A DNA stretch of 60,282 bases from an uncultured Acidobacteriota bacterium (GTDB lineage Bacteria; Acidobacteriota; Vicinamibacteria; Marinacidobacterales; SMYC01), in contig CAMYKY010000044.1 in the NCBI GenBank assembly GCA_947259165.1, forward strand, positions 1 to 60,282, given 5' to 3'. Within the stretch, counting starts at the first letter, position 1; each line of letters opens with the position of its first letter. A program made the translations under genes and the position numbers. Of this stretch, positions 42,231-50,399 are shown one piece after another. The notes beneath the pieces are model-generated. The model was not told where the DNA came from. It was given only the letters and a program-made list of their open reading frames with translations, and searched no databases.

Positions 42231-42989
42231 ATGAAGAGCTTGGTAGGGGGCTCGGTCGGGATAGGGCTCGTGCTCGTGCTCACTATGAACACCGGTGCGA
42301 CAGGCGCCGAGCCGGCGTATCAAGAGCGGACGGAAGAGCGATTGGCGATGGTGCAGGATCAGTTGGAGGTGCGAGGTATCACGGATCCTCGTGTTCTCGA
42401 GGCCATGCGTTCGGTGCCGAGGCACCTGTTTGTGCCGGCACCATTACGCGATGTGGCCTACGGAGACCATCCACTTCCTATCGGTCACAAACAGACGATC
42501 TCGCAACCGTACATCGTTGCGGCGATGACACAGCTCCTGCAGCTCCAGTCGGACGACAAAGTCCTCGAGATTGGGACCGGCTCTGGCTACCAGGCCGCGG
42601 TCCTCGCGAAATTGGTTCGTCGCGTGGTCACGATCGAGATCGTCGCGCCGCTTGCTGACAGCGCGAGGAAACTGCTTGCCGAGCTCGGTCACGAAAACGT
42701 TACCGTGATCACGGGTGACGGTTATAGGGGTTACCCGGAGGAAGCGCCGTTTGACGGGATCATCGTGACGGCTGCGCCCGAGCGCGTTCCGCAACCGCTT
42801 CTCGACCAGCTCCGAGTGGGCGGGAAGCTGGTGATTCCGGTGGGAGCCTATCTCCAAGAGCTCGAGGTTCACGAGCGCACCGAGTCCGGGTTCACGAGAC
42901 GCTCGATCTTCCCGGTGCGGTTCGTCCCGATGACCGGCGAGGTTGAAAAGGAGCCGCCGGGTGGATTTCGTCCTGACGACGGGCGGTGA
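42231..42989 (+). CDS. pcm: Exported protein-L-isoaspartate O-methyltransferase
   Basis: A 252-aa protein. PIMT signatures are complete: VPRHLFVPAPLRDVAYGDHPLPIGHKQTISQPYIVAAMTQLL, VLEIGTGSGYQAAVLAKLV, VTIEIVAPLADSARKLL, NVTVITGDGYRGYPEEAPFDGIIVTAAPE and PQPLLDQLRVGGKLVIPVG. It repairs isoaspartyl residues by SAM-dependent methylation. It has an added hydrophobic N-terminus (MKSLVGGSVGIGLVLVLTMNTGATGAEP) that looks like a signal peptide, so the enzyme may act in the periplasm, where SAM supply would be a puzzle. A close paralogue lies at 50400-51113. Confidence 0.9.
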   Translation: MKSLVGGSVGIGLVLVLTMNTGATGAEPAYQERTEERLAMVQDQLEVRGITDPRVLEAMRSVPRHLFVPAPLRDVAYGDHPLPIGHKQTISQPYIVAAMTQLLQLQSDDKVLEIGTGSGYQAAVLAKLVRRVVTIEIVAPLADSARKLLAELGHENVTVITGDGYRGYPEEAPFDGIIVTAAPERVPQPLLDQLRVGGKLVIPVGAYLQELEVHERTESGFTRRSIFPVRFVPMTGEVEKEPPGGFRPDDGR

Positions 42990-43032
42990 GCCGTTGTGCT
43001 ATGGCCCACATGCGAGAACGAGGAGGTTGTGG

Positions 43033-43502
43033 GTGAGAAGTATGAATGTCCGAGCGCGAGCCGCTGTCGTGTTGATGACGGTGCTGGTCGCTACCGCCGC
43101 TTTGGCGCAGGAACGGGGCCGCGGAGAAACGTTTTACTTTCAGTACTGCGGGAGCTGCCACCAGCCCAACGAAAAGGGTATCCGGGGTCTCTTTCCGCCA
43201 TTGGCAGGCAATGAGGCGGTCACCTCGGAAGACGCCGAAAAGATCAAGGCGCCGAAAAGATCCAGGAGTTTCTTCGAAAGGTTGTTTTCGGATACCACGG
43301 GGCGTTGGTCGTTGAAGGAAAGGTGTACGTAGACACCATGCCACCGATCGGAACCCGGGGCCGCGTCAACGACAGCGAGATCCTCGCCCTCGTCAACTAC
43401 CACCGAAACGCGTGGGGGAATCGGGCACGACCTATCTCGGCTCAAGAGCTGGCTCGGGCCCGGGAGGCTTCGCACGACAAGGACGACAAGAAGGAGCCGT
43501 GA
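43033..43502 (+). pseudogene. Monoheme cytochrome c gene frameshifted by a 17-bp duplication
   Basis: The start is GTG 43033, six bases after AGGAGG. A signal peptide (...VLMTVLVATAALAQ) precedes the haem site CGSCH and NEKGIRGLFPPLAGNEAV. GCCGAAAAGATC occurs twice (43234-43245 and 43251-43262), with the copies 17 bp apart. Removing 17 bp restores DAEKIQEFLRKVVFGYHG and joins to the second frame VEGKVYVDTMPPIGTRGRVNDSEILALVNYHR, which is the Met-ligand half. The ribosome would otherwise stop at 43332. The 3' end keeps its GTGA overlap with the next gene, so the break is recent. Confidence 0.82.
43234..43262 (+). repeat. 12-bp direct repeat causing the cytochrome frameshift
   Basis: GCCGAAAAGATC is repeated at 43234-43245 and 43251-43262 with AAGGC between, a 17-bp net duplication typical of replication slippage. 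Confidence 0.9.
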
Positions 43503-44395
43503 CCCCGGAGAGCGTGACGCCGACCAACGAGGACGTCGCGGAAGTTCTCGATCGGGTGGCCGAGCTTCTCGAGGCGCAACGCGCGAATCGCTTTCGCGTC
43601 GGTGCGTACAAAAAGGCGTCGGATACGCTTCGCGGGTTGAACGCGCGGGCATTGGATATTCTGCAAACCGCCGGCGTCGCCGGCCTGGCGACGCTCCCCG
43701 GAATCGGGGAAAGCCTTGCGCGAGTCATTGCCGAGATTCTCGAAACGGGGCGGCTGGGACTTCTCGAGAGACTCCGCGGCCAGGCGGCGCCGGAAGCACT
43801 CTTCGCGACCGTTCCGGGCATCGGGCCGCGCCTCGCGGCACAAATCCACGAAGAGCTCGGCATCGAGACGCTCGAGGAGCTCGAGGCCGCAGCCCACGAC
43901 GGTCGGCTGGCCGGCATGCGCGGATTCGGACCGAGGCGACTGCTCGCGGTCTCCGAGTCTCTTGCGGGGCGGCTCGGACGACGGGCGAGACGAGTTGCCG
44001 GAGCTCGAAACGACTCGCCTCCGGTTGCCGAGCTTCTCGACGTCGATCGCGAGTACCGCGCCGACGCGGCTTCGGGAAAGCTGCGACGTATCGCGCCGCG
44101 GCGGTTCAACCCGGAGGGGAAGGCGTGGTTGCCCATCCTTCATGCGAGCCGCGGGGACCACAGCTATACGGCTCTCTATTCGAACACGGCTCTCGCTCAC
44201 GAGCTCGGCAAGACTCACGACTGGGTCGTGCTCTATCGGGACGATGGCAACGGCGAACGCCAGGCTACCGTCGTGACCGAGACTCATGGGCCGCTCGCGG
44301 GACGACGTGTGGTTCGGAGTCGGGAGTCCGAGTGCCGCAGGTACTACGAGGCGGAATCCGGCGAGGCGGGGGTGTCGAGCGTCCCAGAACAATAG
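43499..44395 (+). CDS. Helix-hairpin-helix DNA-binding protein (PolX N-terminal-like)
   Basis: A 298-aa protein from GTG 43499, whose GTGA overlaps the stop of the cytochrome frame. The N-terminal part has DNA polymerase beta-type HhH motifs: VAEVLDRVAELLEAQRANRFRVGAYKKASDTLRGL, GVAGLATLPGIGESLARVIAEIL and ATVPGIGPRLAAQIHEELGIETLEELEAAA. No polymerase or PHP nuclease domain follows. The C-terminal half (LLDVDREYRADAASGKLRRIAPRRFNPEGKAWLPILHA ... WVVLYRDDG) is a domain known in such stand-alone HhH proteins. A DNA-repair-linked role is inferred. Confidence 0.84.
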   Translation: MTPESVTPTNEDVAEVLDRVAELLEAQRANRFRVGAYKKASDTLRGLNARALDILQTAGVAGLATLPGIGESLARVIAEILETGRLGLLERLRGQAAPEALFATVPGIGPRLAAQIHEELGIETLEELEAAAHDGRLAGMRGFGPRRLLAVSESLAGRLGRRARRVAGARNDSPPVAELLDVDREYRADAASGKLRRIAPRRFNPEGKAWLPILHASRGDHSYTALYSNTALAHELGKTHDWVVLYRDDGNGERQATVVTETHGPLAGRRVVRSRESECRRYYEAESGEAGVSSVPEQ

Positions 44396-44432
44396 ACCGG
44401 AGTCTACGAAAATCGAGACTGCGCGAGCGCCT

Positions 44433-44501
44433 AGGGATTTTTTCCAGCTAGGCTCGGGATTCACCGAGTTCCGCGTATCTAGTGGGAGAGCCATAGTGTC
44501 G
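44433..44501 (+). promoter_or_regulatory. 69-bp conserved upstream module (copy 2)
   Basis: It pairs with 40952-41020 in an ungapped alignment. Shared cores are AGGGATTTTT, GGCTCGGG.TTC.CCG.GTTC and CATAGTGTCG. CTCGGGATTCACCGAG in the middle is a 5-bp stem hairpin. The module ends 24 bp before the ATG of the CBS-domain gene, so the end core lies near the expected transcription start or leader. Confidence 0.6.
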
Positions 44502-44525
44502 CTACCAAGAAAGTCGAGGGGAGTC

Positions 44526-45014
44526 ATGAAAGTAGAAGCACTCATGATGCAAGGTGTCGCCTCGTGTCGGGCGGAAGATGGAGGAAACCAGGCTGCCAGG
44601 ATGATGTGGGAGCGTGATTGCGGCTCGATTCCTGTGGTCGATGAGGACCGCCACGTCGTCGCGATGGTGACCGATCGAGATCTCTGCATGGCGTCGACCA
44701 TGGAAGGCAAGGCACTTCGAGATATCCCGGTCCAAAGAGCGATGAGCAAAGAGCTCTGGTCCTGCCGGCGCGACGACGAGCTGTCGGGTGCGGAGCACGT
44801 CATGCGGGAACACCAGGTGCGGCGCCTCCCGGTAGTCGATTCCGAGGGACGCCTCGAGGGGATTTTGACGCTGAGCGATCTGGTGCGCGAAGCATCGAAG
44901 CAGTCGAAGTCGAAGTCCAAAAAAGTGGACGTGAGCTACGGCGAGGTTGCGGAAACGCTCTCGGATATCAGCGCGCCGCACGACGAAGTCCGGGCCGTCG
45001 TAAAAGCGTCCTAG
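44526..45014 (+). CDS. Tandem CBS-domain protein
   Basis: A 162-aa protein from ATG 44526 with GGGGAG upstream. Two CBS motifs are evident: VASCRAEDGGNQAARMMWERDCGSIPVVDEDRHVVAMVTDRDLCMA and LWSCRRDDELSGAEHVMREHQVRRLPVVDSEGRLEGILTLSDLVR. Such small proteins bind adenine nucleotides (AMP, ATP, SAM) and are common in bacterial stress regulons. The Lys/Ser-rich stretch SKQSKSKSKKVD links to a short C-terminal tail. Its control region is module copy 2. Confidence 0.88.
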   Translation: MKVEALMMQGVASCRAEDGGNQAARMMWERDCGSIPVVDEDRHVVAMVTDRDLCMASTMEGKALRDIPVQRAMSKELWSCRRDDELSGAEHVMREHQVRRLPVVDSEGRLEGILTLSDLVREASKQSKSKSKKVDVSYGEVAETLSDISAPHDEVRAVVKAS

Positions 45015-45158
45015 CGTCGTCCGCTTCAAAGGCGCAGAGTTTCTCGTTGCAAGCTGCCGGTCGGTCATTTTGGGCGATTCGGAAACCACCGCGGAGTTTC
45101 CACTGTTGTACGTTCCGTGCTGGCGGGTGTACGGTACGAGCTAGCGAGCCCGAAAGCG

Positions 45159-45216
45159 CGTGAGGGTGCGGACTTCGGGAACGAGTGTATGCGCGTCCTC
45201 CTGAATCTCACCGGCG
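45159..45216 (+). pseudogene. Remnant of a CoA-binding protein C-terminus
   Basis: The 58 bp translate REGADFGNECMRVLLNLTG, closely matching the end of the CoA-binding protein (REGADFGHKCMRFVLQLTG). By hand alignment, about three quarters of the nucleotides match 41623-41680. No upstream part of the gene is present (an in-frame TAG lies before it). It directly precedes ftsH and probably marks a recombination endpoint. 45015-45158 holds no other recognisable feature. Confidence 0.6.
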
Positions 45217-45241
45217 TTTGTTGCGCGGATCTCACTGTGTC

Positions 45242-47140
45242 ATGGACAGCGGGATGACGGAGCCGGAGCCGAAAACGCCTCTGCAAGGAGGGGCTCGCTC
45301 GATGGGGTGGGCTATCGTCTTCCTCGCCTCGACTCTCTTCCTCATCCTCATGATTCGAAACCTCGAAGACGTATCAGGCGTTCAGGACGTCTCCTATTCG
45401 CAGTTCAAGAAGCTCGTCGACTCCGGCGACGTCTCTGAAGTCCGGCTACGCGGCGAGAGCGCAGACGGAAAGCTTCGGTCGGTTATGCCGATCGGTCCCG
45501 AGGGCGAGGCGGGCGAGCGTTTCCGAACCCGCATTCCCGTCTTCGGCGACGAATCGCTTCTTCCTCTTCTCGAGGCCCGGGGTGTCACGCTTCGGGTCGA
45601 GGAGCCGGAGGCCGAGACGCGCTGGCTGCCATCGCTGTTGATGCTGCTGCCGCTCGTGATCTTGATGGTGATTCTTATGCGGAGTATGCGCGCGGCGCGG
45701 GATATTGCCGGTGGGTTCACCGCCCGAGACGGTCAATTCCTCGAGCAGAGCCAGGTGGGAGAAGTCCCGCGAGTGCGCTTCGCGGACGTGGCCGGCCAGG
45801 AGAACGCGAAGCGGGAAGTCGTCGAGCTGGTGGATTTTCTGAAGGACCCCGCGCGCTACCAAAAGCTTGGGGCCGAGATTCCTCGAGGCGCGCTTCTCAT
45901 GGGACCTCCCGGGACCGGCAAGACGCTTCTCGCGCGAGCCCTGGCGGGCGAGGCGGGCGTCCCATTCTTTTCGATCTCCGGCTCACAGTTCATCGAGGTT
46001 TTCGTGGGTGTCGGCGCCTCGCGGGTCCGCCAGCTGTTCAAGGCCGCAGTCAAGAACGCGCCGTCGATTGTGTTCATCGACGAGCTCGATAGCATCGGGC
46101 GCACGCGCGGGACCGGTCTCGGGGGTGGTCACGATGAGCGGGAGCAGACGCTGAACCAAATCCTTGCGGAGATGGATGGATTTTCTGAACATCAAGCTGT
46201 GATCGTATTGGCGGCGACGAATCGCCCCGATGTGCTCGATCCTGCGCTCCTTCGGCCAGGGCGCTTCGACCGGCATGTCGTGCTCGACCTCCCCGATCGC
46301 AACGATCGCGTCGCGATCCTCGAGGTCCACACGCGCAACGTTCCGACGGACGCGAGCGTCGAGCTCGAGCGTATCGCGGCGGGCACGGCGGGCTTTTCCG
46401 GGGCAGACCTCAAGAACCTGGTCAACGAAGCCGCCTTGCTGGCGGCTCGTGAAAGCAAGGTGGCCGTCACCGCCGACCACTTGGACCGCGCTCGCGACAA
46501 AGTGCTTCTTGGTACGGAACGCACGCTCGTCATCCAACCGGAGGAGAAGCGTCGCCTCGCGGTGCACGAGTCGGGACACACGGCGGTGGCGTTTTTTCTG
46601 GAGCATGCCGATCCGCTCTACAAGGTGAGCATCATCCCGCGCGGGAGGGCGCTTGGCGGCACGCAACAAGTTGCCGAAGAGGAGCGCTACACGCTACCGG
46701 AAGACTATTTGCGAGCTCGGCTCGCGGTGATGCTCGGAGGGCGCGCCGCGGAAAAGGGGCTCCTCGGAAGTGTCAGCTCGGGAGCGGACGATGACATTCG
46801 CCAATCAACCCAGCTCGCGCGCGCGATGGTGGCGCGGTGGGGCATGTCCGAGAAAATCGGCCCGGTGGACCTGCGAGACAGTGAAGAGCATCCGTTCCTC
46901 GGCCGTGAGATCGCCCAACCTCGCCGGTTTTCGGAAAGCTCCGCGCGGGCTGTCGACGAGGCCGTGCGCGAGATCCTGCTCGAGGCGGAGGCTACCGCGA
47001 CGCAGGTGATTTCAGCTCATCGCGTCGAGCTCAATAGACTCATCGACCGTCTCGAACGCGATGAGACACTCGATCGCACGCAGATCGAGGTGTGCTTGAG
47101 GGGCCCCGTTCCAATCGCTGGCGCGGCGAACCTAGAATGA
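45242..47140 (+). CDS. ftsH: ATP-dependent zinc metalloprotease FtsH
   Basis: A 632-aa membrane AAA+ protease; ATG 45242 is preferred, with further open frame to 45185. Two membrane helices (MGWAIVFLASTLFLILMI; LLMLLPLVILMVILMRSM) flank a periplasmic domain. Walker A is GPPGTGKT, Walker B FIDELDSIG, the pore region FVGVGASRVRQLF, and the SRH region ATNRPDVLDPALLRPGRFDR. The zinc site is HESGHTAVAFF, with the third ligand Asp in SSGADDDIRQSTQLARAMV. It degrades misfolded membrane proteins and regulators. This may be a second, stress-linked FtsH copy given its neighbours (inference). Confidence 0.94.
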   Translation: MDSGMTEPEPKTPLQGGARSMGWAIVFLASTLFLILMIRNLEDVSGVQDVSYSQFKKLVDSGDVSEVRLRGESADGKLRSVMPIGPEGEAGERFRTRIPVFGDESLLPLLEARGVTLRVEEPEAETRWLPSLLMLLPLVILMVILMRSMRAARDIAGGFTARDGQFLEQSQVGEVPRVRFADVAGQENAKREVVELVDFLKDPARYQKLGAEIPRGALLMGPPGTGKTLLARALAGEAGVPFFSISGSQFIEVFVGVGASRVRQLFKAAVKNAPSIVFIDELDSIGRTRGTGLGGGHDEREQTLNQILAEMDGFSEHQAVIVLAATNRPDVLDPALLRPGRFDRHVVLDLPDRNDRVAILEVHTRNVPTDASVELERIAAGTAGFSGADLKNLVNEAALLAARESKVAVTADHLDRARDKVLLGTERTLVIQPEEKRRLAVHESGHTAVAFFLEHADPLYKVSIIPRGRALGGTQQVAEEERYTLPEDYLRARLAVMLGGRAAEKGLLGSVSSGADDDIRQSTQLARAMVARWGMSEKIGPVDLRDSEEHPFLGREIAQPRRFSESSARAVDEAVREILLEAEATATQVISAHRVELNRLIDRLERDETLDRTQIEVCLRGPVPIAGAANLE

Positions 47141-47174
47141 GTACCCCGCATTCGCGGGGACGCCCGCAAGACAG

Positions 47175-47852
47175 CTACCGCGGCGTCGGCAAAGGCGACG
47201 TAACGGGATCACGAAAGCCGAAGACGATATAGGCGAAGGACCGAACCGGGCTTCCGGCCCGGCGCGCGGGACGGAACTTCCATTGGCGTGCCGCGTCGGT
47301 CGACACGCTCTCGAATCCCCCTGGGGAGCGGATCGATCGGCTGTTGTCGACGGTTCCGTCCTCGCCGACTTCGACTTCGACGAGAACCACCGCGCCGAGG
47401 TGCGGGGGAGCGGTGGGTGGGTAGAGGGGGGGCGCGATCGTGGTGGGAAATGGCACCTCCTCCGAGGCGGAAGCGACATCTTCGGGGACCTCGCCGCGCG
47501 AGGGTGTGTCGTAGGTCGTCGGTGGCCGGAACAGGCCCGCCACGAGAACCCGGGTCTCGATAGCGACGAGCGCGGGGGGCTCGCCGTCGGTCTCTCGAGC
47601 CGGTGTGAATTGCCACTCGCGGGCGGCGTTCGCGAGCAGATCGGTAAATGGGGGTGTCGAACGTAGCGGCACGACGTTTGTGACGCTTCCGGCTGCGTCG
47701 AGGTGGAGCTCGAGAAGAACCTGTCCCCTCCCGACCACCATGAGCGGTTGAGCCGGTAGATCTCCGCTGAGAAACCGTGCCGGCTCGAAATCCGTTGCGA
47801 CGATAACGAAGCCGAGCAAGGCAGCCGCTCGAATCCATGCAAACATCGACAT
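47175..47852 (-). CDS. TonB C-terminal-domain protein (two copies)
   Basis: A 225-aa protein with an N-terminal signal segment (MSMFAWIRAAALLGFVIVATDF). It has two TonB_C-like repeats: VVGRGQVLLELHLDAAGSVTNVVPL..AAREWQFTPARETDG and APPHLGAVVLVEVEVGEDGTVDNSRSIR..AARQWKFRPARRAG. Canonical TonB needs a membrane anchor and a Pro-rich linker; here the linker is short, so it is more likely an envelope protein related to TonB than the main energy transducer. It is convergent with ftsH and 20 bp downstream of the CFA-synthase-like gene. Confidence 0.78.
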   Translation of the reverse strand: MSMFAWIRAAALLGFVIVATDFEPARFLSGDLPAQPLMVVGRGQVLLELHLDAAGSVTNVVPLRSTPPFTDLLANAAREWQFTPARETDGEPPALVAIETRVLVAGLFRPPTTYDTPSRGEVPEDVASASEEVPFPTTIAPPLYPPTAPPHLGAVVLVEVEVGEDGTVDNSRSIRSPGGFESVSTDAARQWKFRPARRAGSPVRSFAYIVFGFRDPVTSPLPTPR

Positions 47853-47872
47853 CTTTTTTCGCCCCTGCGGAT

Positions 47873-49150
47873 TCAGACCGCGGTTGCGTACAGGCGGTAG
47901 ACGTGGACTTCGTTGCAGACGAACGAGCCCGAGATCCCGGCCAGAAACAAGCGTTTTGCGCGAAACGCTGGCTCACCCGCCAGTCGTACCATCTCTTCTC
48001 GATGGTCCATCATCCGCTCGTACCAGGCCGCGGTCGTCTTGGCGTAGTGTGGCGACAAATTGACGGCGCGTTGCACTTCGAACCCGTTTTCCTCGAGCGC
48101 GCGGACGTGTGAACCGAGGGTGAACCAATGAAAGCCGGGCCACATGTATCGTTTGTTGAAGGCGAGTCCCACCTGAAGATCGTGAGCGACCGGAGTATGA
48201 GGGACCATAAGGGCGTGATGCATATACCTGCCCCCCGTCTTGACAAGTGGCCGGACGCGTCTCACGTAGGGCACGAGACCTCTTGGACCCACGTGGCTCA
48301 ACATACCCGTCGAAGTGACGTGATCGAACACACGGGATTCCTGTCGATAGTCTCCTTCGTGCAGCTCCCACTTTCGTCGTTCATAGCTTTCCAGCGCTGT
48401 CGCTCCCATCCGCGCCTGGTTCGAAGAGTGTGTCCAGCCGACGACCTTACCGAAGGGTGCTTCGTCGAGAGCCACTCGCAGCTGACCGCCGTAGCCGCAG
48501 CCGATATCCAGCAGAGTGTCGCCTGCGGCGGGAGCGATGAAATCGACGGCGTCCTTGAACTTTCGCCATTGTGCCTTTTCCAGTGAATCGAAGTCGTCGT
48601 CGCTTCCGTTTCCGACCCGGAGAAGCTCCTTCCGCTCGACAACGTCGGGATTTTCGAAGATCGCGCAGGAGTACGAGAGGTAGGTTTTGTCGAGGTAGAG
48701 GTCGAGAGCTTGCTGCGGAATATCGTAGTGGCTCTTGACGTTTAGCCGAGCCCGCACCTGGTTCTGGAATAGGCTGTTGCTCAACAGGGTCCGAAGACCC
48801 TGGAAGAATTTCATCGGGAACACCCCGGCTCGCCGAATTTCGGCCAAGATGTAGAGGTTGCCTTCGAGATCGACCTCTCCTCTGAGAAAGCACTCGAGAA
48901 AGCGGAAAGCGTCCAGCGCGAGAAGCTTCCGCCCGGCGTGGGCGCTCTTGATCGTGATCCTGAGCGACTCGCCACACCAGTGCTCTTGCTCACCTCCGAT
49001 ACGGTACCTGCCGCCGGTCCAATCGTGGATCAGGATTGGCCACGCAAGCGTCTCGAAGCGCGCTTCGAGCATCTCCCGAAGCGCCTCCGCGAGATCGCGT
49101 TTACGAAGTGTCCAGGCCGGCAAACGGTGTGCTCGCTGCAATTCGGTCAT
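47873..49150 (-). CDS. Cyclopropane-fatty-acyl-phospholipid synthase-family methyltransferase
   Basis: A 425-aa protein from ATG 49150 behind GAGGAG (the frame is open to 49222). N-terminal domain: TLAWPILIHDWTGGRYRIGG ... FLRGEVDLEGNLYIL. The catalytic part has VKSHYDIPQQALDLYLDKTYLSYSCAIFENPD, LLDIGCGYGGQLRVALDE, VVGWTHSSNQ and STGMLSHVGPRGLVPYVRRVRPLVKTGGRYMHHAL. This is the CFA-synthase/mycolic-acid cyclopropane type, although GLTLS is replaced by GWTHS. It may modify membrane lipids under stress. Confidence 0.87.
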   Translation of the reverse strand: MTELQRAHRLPAWTLRKRDLAEALREMLEARFETLAWPILIHDWTGGRYRIGGEQEHWCGESLRITIKSAHAGRKLLALDAFRFLECFLRGEVDLEGNLYILAEIRRAGVFPMKFFQGLRTLLSNSLFQNQVRARLNVKSHYDIPQQALDLYLDKTYLSYSCAIFENPDVVERKELLRVGNGSDDDFDSLEKAQWRKFKDAVDFIAPAAGDTLLDIGCGYGGQLRVALDEAPFGKVVGWTHSSNQARMGATALESYERRKWELHEGDYRQESRVFDHVTSTGMLSHVGPRGLVPYVRRVRPLVKTGGRYMHHALMVPHTPVAHDLQVGLAFNKRYMWPGFHWFTLGSHVRALEENGFEVQRAVNLSPHYAKTTAAWYERMMDHREEMVRLAGEPAFRAKRLFLAGISGSFVCNEVHVYRLYATAV

Positions 49151-49210
49151 CGCTGTTTCTCCTCTATCGCCCCACGAGACACTATCATCCCGATCGACGG
49201 TCTCGGAAAC

Positions 49211-49247
49211 CGATTTGCGCAACGAAATATCTGTTACAGCCCACTAG
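49211..49247. mobile_element. Solo end of the CTAG foldback element
   Basis: The sequence ending TGTTACAGCCCACTAG resembles the right arm of the element at 39096-39297 over about 37 bp (CGATTT..CAACGAA...CTGTTAC...CCACTAG). No partner arm is present nearby. Its CTAG provides the TAG stop codon (49246-49244 on the minus strand) of the sigma-factor gene. Confidence 0.55.
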
Positions 49248-50185
49248 GTGCCCAAAAGGTCTGCCGGCACGAGGTGTTGGCATCGCGAACGAAGTTCCGT
49301 GAGAGCCTCTCTTTCGAGTTGCCGTATCCGCTCCCGGGTGAGATTCAAGAGTGTGCCGATCTGTTCGAGAGTGTGCTCGCTGTCGAATCCGACTCCGTAG
49401 CGCATCCGCAGGATGAGCTGCTTGCGGGCAGGGAGTGAAGCGATTAAGCCTTCTACCGTTTCTGATTTCTCTCGCTCGAGGGTCGACGCCAATGGACTTG
49501 CCGTAGAGTCGTCGGCCTGGAGCTCCCGCCGAAGGCCGCGCTCATCGACGGGGGCATCGAGCGACTGCATGACGAAGTCTGTATTTAGGGCGCTCTGGAC
49601 GGCCGACTCCGAGGCGCCGACATCGACCGCGAGCTCGTCGAGTCTTGGCGCTCGTCCGAGACGGGAAGTTAGCGCTGCCCGCTTCCTCGCGGTCCTTCGC
49701 GCGAGTTGTTCCTTGCCGATCGGAATACGGACGGTCCGGGAGCGCTTCGACAGCGCGCGTGTAATCGACTGGCGGATCCACCAAGTCGCATATGTAGAAA
49801 AACGGACCTCGCGGTCGGGGTCGAACCTCTCCACCGCGTGCATCAGCCCTATGTTCCCCTCCTGAACGAGGTCGGAGAGCTCGAGGCCGAGATGCCGATA
49901 GCGCATCGCGATGGATAGGACGAGCCGGAGGTTGTGCTCGATGAGCGCCCGTCGAGCCGCGGAGAGCTCGGCTTCTAGAGCGAGGGCTTTCCGTTCAGAC
50001 GATCGGGCAAGTGCCGTTCGCGCGCCCCGGAAAGTGTGCGCGAGAGCACGCTCGCCCTCTGCCCTCAAGAGTGGATAGCGGGAAGCTTCGCTCAGATAGA
50101 CGCGAAGATCGTCGATTTCTCGCGTCGCGACGCGAGCGCCAGCCACTCCGGAGCCTTCGTCGCGGGTACCGATCTCTGGCATCAT
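49244..50185 (-). CDS. Sigma-70 family group-2 RNA polymerase sigma factor
   Basis: A 313-aa protein from ATG 50185; a TTG at 50209 is possible. Region 1.2 is DDLRVYLSEASRYPLLRAEGERALA. Region 2 is LIEHNLRLVLSIAMRYRHLGLELSDLVQEGNIGLMHAVERFDPDREVRFSTYATWWIRQSITRAL. Region 3 is RIPIGKEQLARRTARKRA. Region 4 is LPARKQLILRMRYGVGFDSEHTLEQIGTLLNLTRERIRQLEREAL. It resembles RpoS/RpoH-sized factors but lacks the RpoH box, so RpoS-like or another group-2 type is likelier. Its neighbours are stress genes. Confidence 0.9.
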   Translation of the reverse strand: MMPEIGTRDEGSGVAGARVATREIDDLRVYLSEASRYPLLRAEGERALAHTFRGARTALARSSERKALALEAELSAARRALIEHNLRLVLSIAMRYRHLGLELSDLVQEGNIGLMHAVERFDPDREVRFSTYATWWIRQSITRALSKRSRTVRIPIGKEQLARRTARKRAALTSRLGRAPRLDELAVDVGASESAVQSALNTDFVMQSLDAPVDERGLRRELQADDSTASPLASTLEREKSETVEGLIASLPARKQLILRMRYGVGFDSEHTLEQIGTLLNLTRERIRQLEREALTELRSRCQHLVPADLLGT

Positions 50186-50399
50186 GCTAGTGACGATAGA
50201 TGAATGCAACGCCGTCTGAGAACCGGGTGAATCCCTGGTCGGAGTTGGGAAGTTCCCTAGGAGGCCTGGCGTCCCATCACCGGCGCGCGGAAACGCCCAC
50301 CGGTGGACGAAATAACTCAGCTCGTTCCGCTACGATCGCAGCGAAACGGGCTACAGGTCGACACAGACCCTTGGCCTGGATCGTGAAAGAGGAGAAAGA

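Noticed and set aside
43442..44920. A 492-codon open frame on the minus strand opposite the HhH and CBS genes
   Set aside because: It is antisense to two well-supported genes, has Arg/Ser-rich composition without any motif, and long antisense frames are common in GC-rich DNA.
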